A stretch of 10,304 nt of DNA from Nitrospirota bacterium (GTDB lineage Bacteria; Nitrospirota; Nitrospiria; Nitrospirales; Nitrospiraceae): the NCBI GenBank assembly GCA_016201805.1, contig JACQCB010000076.1:1-10304 (forward strand). Reading direction: 5' to 3'. Of this stretch, positions 5,109 through 10,304 are shown piece by piece; the stretch's first letter is position 1, and each line of letters opens with the position of its first letter. Position numbers and translations under genes: made by a program. Under the pieces are notes generated by a model. That model worked only from the letters and a program-made list of their open reading frames with translations, was not told the origin of the DNA and did not search any database.

Positions 5109-5137
5109 GTGACGCCCACACGCAAACCCTGTACAAT
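5109..5137 (+). promoter_or_regulatory. Sigma70-like promoter upstream of the YheT-family gene
   Basis: GTGACG at 5109-5114 and TACAAT at 5132-5137 are 17 bases apart. The -10 matches TATAAT at five of six positions; the -35 matches TTGACA at four. Predicted transcription starts near 5144, leaving a leader of about 60 bases before the ATG at 5203. It implies separate expression from the PilZ gene. Confidence 0.45.
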
Positions 5138-5202
5138 GGGGCTCGCAGCACGGAACGGCCCTGTCCTAGGCACCCACTCACTGTTTCGATCTCGGTCACA
5201 TC

Positions 5203-6225
5203 ATGCCGGCCAATACCGCTCCCGTTCCCTTTCGTCCTCATCCCTTGCTCGGTCATCCCCACCTGATGACCGTCCTGCCTCGCTTTCGTCCGTGCGCCTC
5301 CTTGCTGAAAGGCGTCCCTGTCGAGGCCAGGCTCTTCACCGTTGCTCCCCACTCCCAGATCCTCGGCCATTGCCATTGGCAGCCGGCCCCGCAACGGTGT
5401 CAGACCGTCGTCTTGCTCCACGGCTTCGAAGGCTGCAGCGGCTCGCATTATATGCTGGGGATCGGCGACAAGACCTGGCGGGCCGGACTCAACGTCGTCC
5501 GCCTCAACCAACGCAACTGCGGCGGGACGGAACACCTGACACCCACCCTCTACCATTCAGGCCTGAGCGCAGACGTGGCGGCCGTGGTCTCCGAATTGGC
5601 CGCTAAAGACGGGCTGGGGTCAATCTGGCTGGCAGGCTACTCGATGGGCGGCAACCTGGTGCTCAAGATGGCCGGCGAGGCCGCGACATCTGCCCCAGCG
5701 CTCCATGGCGTCGTCGCAGTCAGTCCCAATATCGACCCTGCCGCCTGCGTCGCAGCGCTGGAGCGTCCGACGAACTGGTTCTATCAGCGACATTTTCTGA
5801 CGCACACCAAGGCCCGCCTGCGGCGGAAGGCCGTCCACTTTCCCGACAAGCTCGACCTCCGTCTGCTGGACAAGATTAACACCCTGCGCGAATTCGATGA
5901 GATCTATACCGCGCCGGACGGCGGGTTTCAGAGTGCGGCAGACTACTACGAGCGCGTCGGAGCCAGACACGTCCTTGTCAGAATTCAGGTGCCCACCCTG
6001 CTGATTACCGCTCAGGATGATCCCTTCATTCCCTTTGCAACCTTTCAGCACCCGGCCATCCGGTCCAATGGGCTGATCACGCTGCTGGCCCCAAAACACG
6101 GGGGCCATTGCGGCTTCTTCCAACAGCCGCGCCGCGATGAAGATGCGTACTGGGCGGAAAACAGGCTGGTGGACTATATCGTCAATGCAGAAGACAGGGA
6201 TGCAGACAGGACGGACCGTGCATAG
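5203..6225 (+). CDS. yheT: YheT-family alpha/beta-fold hydrolase
   Basis: The 340-residue protein belongs to the YheT/ABHD1-3 branch of alpha/beta hydrolases (COG0429). The N-terminal start FRPHPLLGHPHLMTVLPRF, the strand-turn LLHGFEGCSGSHYM (71-84, oxyanion region) and LNQRNCGGTE (101-110) are typical of the family. The nucleophile is S147 in GYSMGGN. The acid is probably D272 or D273 in QDDPFIP, and the base H302 in KHGGHCGF, giving a complete triad. Enzymes of this group act as esterases or lipases on small esters or lipids, but the physiological substrate of bacterial YheT is not established. No signal peptide is seen, so it is probably cytosolic. The ATG lacks a clear Shine-Dalgarno. The gene converges on yjbQ with only 27 bases between the stops. 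Confidence 0.92.
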   Translation: MPANTAPVPFRPHPLLGHPHLMTVLPRFRPCASLLKGVPVEARLFTVAPHSQILGHCHWQPAPQRCQTVVLLHGFEGCSGSHYMLGIGDKTWRAGLNVVRLNQRNCGGTEHLTPTLYHSGLSADVAAVVSELAAKDGLGSIWLAGYSMGGNLVLKMAGEAATSAPALHGVVAVSPNIDPAACVAALERPTNWFYQRHFLTHTKARLRRKAVHFPDKLDLRLLDKINTLREFDEIYTAPDGGFQSAADYYERVGARHVLVRIQVPTLLITAQDDPFIPFATFQHPAIRSNGLITLLAPKHGGHCGFFQQPRRDEDAYWAENRLVDYIVNAEDRDADRTDRA

Positions 6226-6252
6226 CGGGACGTACAGCGTAGGCCTGGTCCG

Positions 6253-6675
6253 TCACTCCCCGATCACCTGCACAACCAGGTCTCGGGTTCTGGCTCGCGT
6301 ATCGAAATCCACCACCACGAGTTGCTGCCAGGTGCCCAGCATCAGCTTCCCCTCGCTGAACGGGACGGTCAGGGAAGGGCCCTGCAGTTGGGCCCGCAAA
6401 TGACTATGCCCGTTATCCTCGCCGGTATTGCGGGTATTGTGCTGCCAGGCTGGATCGGCCGGCACCAAACGGTCCCAGATCGCCTTTGTGTCGGCGCGGA
6501 TGCCTGGCTCATCCTCAATGATCAGGACCGAAGCGGTGGTGTGTTTGATAAACAGGGTCAGGAGGCCCGCTGTCAGCCCGGTCCCGGCCAGGGCTTGCTG
6601 CACCAACGCCGTGACATTCTCAACCTGGGTATCCCCCCGCAAGTCCAGCCGAAGCGGCACGCTCTTTACCGCCAT
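6253..6675 (-). CDS. yjbQ: YjbQ family protein (UPF0047, secondary thiamine-phosphate synthase type)
   Basis: The 140-residue protein has the family hallmarks: H45 in IKHTTASVLIIEDEPG, the cluster EDNGHSH (86-92) with potential metal ligands, PSLTVPFSEGKLMLGTWQ (100-117), and a closing strand to VIGE. Full length and motif order match UPF0047/YjbQ. An E. coli member has weak thiamine-phosphate synthase activity, but the main cellular role is unsettled, so the name reflects family annotation only. Soluble, with no signal peptide. Its ATG lies inside the last codons of the upstream HD-GYP-like gene (10-base overlap), which implies co-transcription and probable translational coupling. Confidence 0.93.
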   Translation of the reverse strand: MAVKSVPLRLDLRGDTQVENVTALVQQALAGTGLTAGLLTLFIKHTTASVLIIEDEPGIRADTKAIWDRLVPADPAWQHNTRNTGEDNGHSHLRAQLQGPSLTVPFSEGKLMLGTWQQLVVVDFDTRARTRDLVVQVIGE

Positions 6676-7628
6676 GCCGCCCCCACAGCCAGGCTCCGCA
6701 GCGCGCGCAACTCTCGGCGCGGGAGCGCTGCGCCACGGGCTTCAGTCAGAACCCGGTCGAATGCCCCCTCGGCAGCGAGGGCGCGCAACGCCTGGACCAC
6801 CTCTTTGCTCAGGATGCCTTCCACCATGAGCTTGTCCAGATAGGCAAAGGCCTCGGTCACGGTCTCTTTCGAGCGCGTATAGTAGTCCTGGCCCCGCTGC
6901 CGATTGCTGAAGGCCTCGAACTGCTCGCAGGCGACCAGGACCTCAGCCAGTTGGCGGACCCAGCCGGGGGCACCGTCCAGTTTTTCAGGATAATAATAGT
7001 AGAGCATGACGCGTCCCATCCAGGGCGCCCAGCGGACGCCCAATACAGCCAAGCGCGGCTTCACGGCCCGCAAGCTCCGCGACAAGCGACGCGCATACCC
7101 CAGACGCATTTCCACCTGTTCGCCGGCCCAATCATCGATCGGAATGCCGGAAGCCTTCAACTCGTTGGCGTAACAGGCCAGAAAAGCCTCGGTCTCCAGC
7201 CCGTAGGGCGTGTCGGGATAGACCACCCGCCATTCGCGCGGCCTGGTGGGAATCCCACGCTTTCTCGCCCAGGACCAAATTTCTCCGAATAGTTTGCGGT
7301 CCAGCCCGGCCCGTCCCAGATCATGCAGCAGGCAGGCGACTTGATAGGACAGGACCCGGCGCAGGGGATGGCCAAGCCGCAACGCGACTGCGGCGCACAT
7401 ACGCGCAGTCCGCAGTGCATGGGGCCGGTCGTACCCTCGAATCAACGACCCCGGCTTGCGCGGATGCGGCACGTCGTATAATTGCAGCAAGGCGGAGGCA
7501 AGCGGCCGCGGGATCAAGAGGGGCGTCGGGTCCCTCGCAGGTGTCCTCCCGCAGACTGGCACAACGTCGACCGAACGGCTACGCTGCCCCCGTATTTGAG
7601 TCCCTCTGTGTGTAGTTCGCATCGCCAT
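6666..7628 (-). CDS. Degenerate HD-GYP domain protein
   Basis: The 320-residue protein follows the HD-GYP fold plan but with altered active-site motifs. H70 (GYDRPHALRTARM) stands for the first His, and H102-D103 in ACLLHDLGR are the HD pair. The segment normally reading H-H-E-x2-D-G-x-G-Y-P is YYYYPEKLDGAPGW here (210-223), so both histidines and the GYP end are lost while E-K-L-D-G is kept. The C-terminal part (AEVLVACEQFEAFSNRQR, then a helix to about 285) matches the usual D-x-F-D-A-L-T region, with aspartates replaced. Active HD-GYP proteins hydrolyse c-di-GMP; this one may bind a nucleotide or act as a scaffold. The first ~40 residues are unconserved-looking and ATG 7626-7628 lacks a Shine-Dalgarno, so the true start could be later. 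It overlaps yjbQ by 10 bases. Confidence 0.72.
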   Translation of the reverse strand: MAMRTTHRGTQIRGQRSRSVDVVPVCGRTPARDPTPLLIPRPLASALLQLYDVPHPRKPGSLIRGYDRPHALRTARMCAAVALRLGHPLRRVLSYQVACLLHDLGRAGLDRKLFGEIWSWARKRGIPTRPREWRVVYPDTPYGLETEAFLACYANELKASGIPIDDWAGEQVEMRLGYARRLSRSLRAVKPRLAVLGVRWAPWMGRVMLYYYYPEKLDGAPGWVRQLAEVLVACEQFEAFSNRQRGQDYYTRSKETVTEAFAYLDKLMVEGILSKEVVQALRALAAEGAFDRVLTEARGAALPRRELRALRSLAVGAAWR

Positions 7629-7724
7629 GGCGAGGATAGCGTCGGCATAAACGGCCTGTCAAGCCGAGGCCTGGACATCCGACGCCGTCTCCTCAGAAAC
7701 CGGAACACGTCCGGAGATCGCGCC

Positions 7725-8099
7725 TCAAAAGAGATACCGGGCGAACACGACGAGCCCGACAATCGCCGCCGCCAAGGACGAGATAAAGACCGCCGCAGCC
7801 GACACGTCCTTGATGAACTTCACGCGTTCGTGCTGGGCCGGATGGAGAAGATCGAGCATTTTTTCGATCGTGGTATTCAGCAGCTCAAGCGATAACACGG
7901 CACCGATTGCGGTAATCACGAACAACCATTCCAGTTGCGTGAGTCTAAGAAAGCCTCCCGCCAGAACGACCGCAACCGAAACGGCAAGCTGGATGCGAAA
8001 GCTCTGCTCCGAGCGATAGGCCGCCTTGATCCCGTCCCAGGCAAAAGAAAACTTCCGGCACAGGGGGCAACCCGTTGCAGCCTTGGCGTCCCGCATCAT
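7725..8099 (-). CDS. Diacylglycerol/undecaprenol kinase family protein (DgkA-like)
   Basis: The 124-residue membrane protein matches the DgkA family of small trimeric lipid kinases. It opens with the amphipathic FSFAWDGIKAAYRSEQSFRI (17-36), has three hydrophobic segments (about 38-52, 57-72, 100-122), and carries the catalytic motif E72-LLNTTIE (N75, E79) and K97-D98 before AAAV. The enzyme phosphorylates diacylglycerol or undecaprenol with ATP at the inner membrane. Sequence alone does not fix which substrate; the adjacent PAP2-type phosphatase is compatible with either lipid-recycling role. Two ATGs stand in tandem; the second (8094-8096) lies 5 bases after GGAAGG and may be the real start. 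A C11-P-L-C14 pair near the N-terminus is not a feature I associate with the family. Confidence 0.88.
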   Translation of the reverse strand: MMRDAKAATGCPLCRKFSFAWDGIKAAYRSEQSFRIQLAVSVAVVLAGGFLRLTQLEWLFVITAIGAVLSLELLNTTIEKMLDLLHPAQHERVKFIKDVSAAAVFISSLAAAIVGLVVFARYLF

Positions 8100-8157
8100 G
8101 CCCTTCCGTCACTCCGCACCAGACAGCAGTACTCGCGGCCTCGGCCAAGCGCTTCCG

Positions 8158-9045
8158 TCAGAACTGCTTGCCGATCACAATCCCGCCGCCCGTCCCCCGC
8201 TCCATCGCCATAGGGCGGATTTGCCAGTCCGTCGGATCGTCCGAGTGGCGCTTGTTGAGAAAGTGCCCCAACCCGTAGCCGATCAAGCCCCCTGCAACGA
8301 CATCGGACGAAAAGTGCTTGTTGGTATAGACCCGCGACGCCGAGATGGCAAAGGCCAGGGGATAAGCAATCCAGCCCATCCCCTCGTAGCGTTCAGCGAA
8401 AACCGTCGCCACGGCAAAGCTCGCCGAGGCATGGGTCGAGGCAAAAGAGCCGTTCAACCCGGTGAGGGGACGAAAATGGGTCGTGCCCTGATTGGTCTCA
8501 GGCCTGGCGCGACCTGTAGCCAACTTCAGAGCGGACGTCGCCACGATGGCAAAGCCTTCGGCCTCGAAGCTGACCAATCCGGTATCTTTCAACTTGCTGC
8601 TCGCCCCAAACGACTCACTGGCCACTCCAATGGCGATAACACCGGCATTGAGCCCCAGCAAAGGCGCAGGACCGCCCCACGAATTGAACTTATCGGCCAC
8701 GCTTCGACCACTCGACGTGCTATTGCGCTGCACGAGGCCTTTGATCGGGCTGTCGGCGGCGAACATGCCCCCCACCACCGCCATGGCTCCGCCCATCTTC
8801 AGCACATCGTACCGGTCCATGGTCAAGGGCGAGAGGACCAGCGCCTTCGTATCCTCGATGACGGCCTTGACACCCTCCGTGATGGATTCTTCCTTGACCG
8901 TCTGGTCCAGGTATTCACGTCCCGCCGCAGAAGCCATGTCCGGCCAGGCCATGCCAAGAGCAAGGCCCCAGCCACACAACACTGCCCCGGCCACTCCAAG
9001 CCCCGACCGACCCCGCATTTTCGTCTTGGAAACTTTCGACGGCAT
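8158..9045 (-). CDS. Exported PAP2-type lipid phosphatase
   Basis: The 295-residue protein has all three blocks of the PAP2/acid phosphatase superfamily: K174-x6-R181-P182 (KLATGRARP), S200-F-A-S-T-H205 in place of the common P-S-G-H, and S237-R238-x5-H244-x3-D248 (SRVYTNKHFSSD). H205 and H244 are the expected catalytic base and nucleophile. An N-terminal hydrophobic stretch (about 17-34) followed by MASAAGREY suggests a signal peptide or anchor. Catalysis would then be periplasmic, removing phosphate from lipid phosphates such as PA, PGP or undecaprenyl pyrophosphate. A mid-protein region (82-94, 131-144) is also hydrophobic. The ATG at 9045 has only a weak, distant AGG. It lies 58 bases upstream of the dgkA-like gene on the same strand, so they may be co-transcribed. 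Confidence 0.88.
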   Translation of the reverse strand: MPSKVSKTKMRGRSGLGVAGAVLCGWGLALGMAWPDMASAAGREYLDQTVKEESITEGVKAVIEDTKALVLSPLTMDRYDVLKMGGAMAVVGGMFAADSPIKGLVQRNSTSSGRSVADKFNSWGGPAPLLGLNAGVIAIGVASESFGASSKLKDTGLVSFEAEGFAIVATSALKLATGRARPETNQGTTHFRPLTGLNGSFASTHASASFAVATVFAERYEGMGWIAYPLAFAISASRVYTNKHFSSDVVAGGLIGYGLGHFLNKRHSDDPTDWQIRPMAMERGTGGGIVIGKQF

Positions 9046-9481
9046 CGATGCAGAATACCTTTTTTTCGGCCGGCTCCTACGGGCTATCTTCGTACGTCAA
9101 CCCTAACAGCCGCCGCACAAACGGCACAAATCCACTCGGCAAGGGAACCGCACGTTGCGAGGGAAAAGACCGGCTGGCAAGACCCATCGACCGATTCAAC
9201 ATGCAAGTCAGGACAGCGTACTTCTACCACAAATGCAGCCCGGAGTCATGCAGAAAGTCGGTTTGGACAGCCAGGCTGTGCCGCGGGCCACGGGCCAGCC
9301 GCTTGGTTTCATCGTTAGGCGCCCCTTCGCGCCGTCTCATTGCACTACGACTGCTTTTCTTCTCTCGATTTTTATACCTGCCAACTCTTTCGCTTTCAAA
9401 AGTTGCGCAGGAGGTGAGGGGTTTGCTTTCTCGCAGTGCGGCTACCGGCAGGAAGATGGCGAGGTCTCAGTCGTTTTTCAG
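9046..9481. other. Gene-free interval between the lipoprotein and PAP2 genes, with a weak attC-like site
   Basis: No reading frame here has a convincing start, composition or motif; the open + frames run into the antisense of the lipoprotein gene. The right-hand 127 bases of its centre (9194-9320) are flanked by ATTCAAC and a perfect GTTAGGC core and end in CCGCTTGGTTTCATCGTTAGGC-like sequence (split here by position: arm 9299-9313, core 9314-9320). That resembles the right half of an attC, but the left arm pairs poorly. No clear intrinsic terminator for the lipoprotein gene was found. Confidence 0.35.
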
Positions 9482-10186
9482 TCAGCGTCTCGAAGCCACG
9501 TTGTCCGGACGGTCGCTGATCTTCAGGATACACCCGCCCTCGGCGCCATCGCTCTCTTTCCATTCAAACCCAGGTGCGATGACGCATTTGGCATGAGCGA
9601 TCGCAAACTGTGTCAAATAGAGCAAGGCGTTTTCAGGACTGGTAATCGGGCGAGGATAGGCAGCGCTCCCGCGCCACCGCAGCTTCCCCGTCGCCCCATC
9701 GTAACTGCGGACGGTCACGCTGACGTGAAACGCAGGATCTGCCTTGGACAGTCTGGAGAATATCGGCCCATCGTGACGCGCCCCCTCGTCGGTTGGGAAA
9801 TATCCCACCTGATCGATCCCCGCCGGCTTGATGGTGACGTCCGCAAAAATGACGCGATCGCTGCCGAGCTTTTTCGCGGTGGCCAAAATCTCGGCCTCGT
9901 CAATCCACACGGTCGTGCGCCATCGCGCGTAGAACACCTCCTCCAAACGAGCCCGTTCGACCACCGTATGCCCTAATTTCCCCACCACGCCGACAATGGC
10001 GCTTTCAACTGCCGGGTTATTGCTCCAGACGACGACGCGACGCACCGCCTGCACGGTGTTCGGCGCAACCGGGACATGATAGCCCGTCGTCACCGGATAA
10101 ATGGTTTCGGTACAACCGACGAGCATGCCTGCCAGCCCCAGCATCAGCAACGCCAGGCACCCCGTAACTGCGCCATTCGCTCTCAT
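9482..10186 (-). CDS. Putative lipoprotein of unknown function
   Basis: Starting at ATG 10184-10186, the 234-residue product has a textbook lipoprotein signal: MRAN, a hydrophobic core (LALLMLGLAGMLVG, 11-24) and lipobox L-V-G-C25. A longer frame begins at 10225, but it would push the signal inward; GGAGGA at about 10200-10205 supports 10186. After C25 comes a short linker, then a strand-rich domain. The stretch ARWRTTVWIDEAEILATAKKLGSDRVIFADVTI resembles (described by pattern only) the nucleotide-fold-like half of CsgG/LpoB-type periplasmic lipoproteins, where x-G-A/S-D precedes a strand; this is weak. The next residue after C25 is T, so outer-membrane sorting is likely. The C-terminal W-rich part (GFEWKESDGAEGGCIL) has no known motif. 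No specific function can be assigned. Confidence 0.75.
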   Translation of the reverse strand: MRANGAVTGCLALLMLGLAGMLVGCTETIYPVTTGYHVPVAPNTVQAVRRVVVWSNNPAVESAIVGVVGKLGHTVVERARLEEVFYARWRTTVWIDEAEILATAKKLGSDRVIFADVTIKPAGIDQVGYFPTDEGARHDGPIFSRLSKADPAFHVSVTVRSYDGATGKLRWRGSAAYPRPITSPENALLYLTQFAIAHAKCVIAPGFEWKESDGAEGGCILKISDRPDNVASRR

Positions 10187-10304
10187 TGGTTTCTCTGATC
10201 CTCCGACCAGCGCGACACGCATCACGATCCGGAAAACCTCAAGGGTGTGCGGAGATTCTGGACCGGCAAAAGCCGGTTGGCACGATCGGCGTGGTCCTAA
10301 TGGG

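Noticed and set aside
8026..9318. 430-residue + strand open frame opposite dgkA and PAP2
   Set aside because: It is the antisense of two well-supported genes and is rich in R, H, P and Q with no domain.
9048..9976. Two + strand open frames over the 9046-9481 gap and the lipoprotein gene
   Set aside because: Composition is not protein-like, there is no ribosome site, and the lipoprotein on the other strand has a clear signal and lipobox.
10262..10277. Hairpin ACCGGC-AAAA-GCCGGT near the right edge
   Set aside because: It has only 6 base pairs and no T-run on either strand, and its neighbouring gene is outside the window, so terminator function cannot be supported.
1..10304. Search for CRISPR arrays, transposases, toxin-antitoxin pairs and tRNA genes
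   Set aside because: No regularly spaced direct repeats, no transposase motif, no typical antitoxin-toxin overlap and no cloverleaf were seen.

Overview
The window looks like a moderately GC-rich Gram-negative chromosome. The mix of genes (an RRM-type RNA-binding protein, an acyl-lipid desaturase, YheT, YjbQ, a PilZ protein, an HD-GYP relative and a Gram-negative lipoprotein) would suit a Nitrospirota/Nitrospira-like or proteobacterial host. No rRNA or other taxonomic marker is present, so this is an inference. No tRNA, rRNA, CRISPR array or transposase was found.

Positions 1 to about 1611 are the distal end of an integron gene-cassette array that enters from the left. Three attC sites (263-320, 736-815, 1395-1473) separate single-gene cassettes, all on the + strand: the 3' part of a SnoaL/NTF2-like protein, a small C39/papain-like protease-fold protein, and a one-domain cupin. 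No integrase is in view. The most unusual object is a pair of homologous non-coding elements, copy A (about 810-934) and copy B (about 1488-1611). Both start exactly at a cassette recombination boundary. They are about 80% identical in their 3' halves and keep the same hairpins, including one compensatory base-pair change. Copy A precedes the cupin gene. Copy B has no gene and no downstream attC. A fragment of the same sequence recurs at 1720-1742. I do not recognise it as a known riboswitch or ncRNA.

Positions 1612-4258 return to host-like sequence on the + strand: a hairpin-rich gene-poor stretch, an unidentified 115-residue protein (2053-2400), a small basic protein that may be frameshifted (2518-2757), a glycine-tailed RRM protein (3000-3323), a 30-bp perfect palindrome, and a three-histidine-box desaturase (3398-4258). 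The RRM protein and desaturase together look like a cold-acclimation or membrane-fluidity unit. Positions 4259-6225 hold a promoter-like site, a PilZ-domain protein with an unusually long spacer between its two c-di-GMP motifs, a second promoter-like site, and a YheT-family alpha/beta hydrolase.

From 6253 to the end the genes lie on the - strand. In their own direction these are an outer-membrane-type lipoprotein (9482-10186), an exported PAP2-type lipid phosphatase (8158-9045), a DgkA-family lipid kinase (7725-8099), a degenerate HD-GYP protein (6666-7628), and YjbQ (6253-6675), which overlaps the HD-GYP gene by 10 bases. The kinase-phosphatase pair fits phospholipid or undecaprenyl-phosphate recycling. 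The PilZ and HD-GYP-like genes suggest a c-di-GMP link, although the HD-GYP protein has lost metal-ligand motifs.
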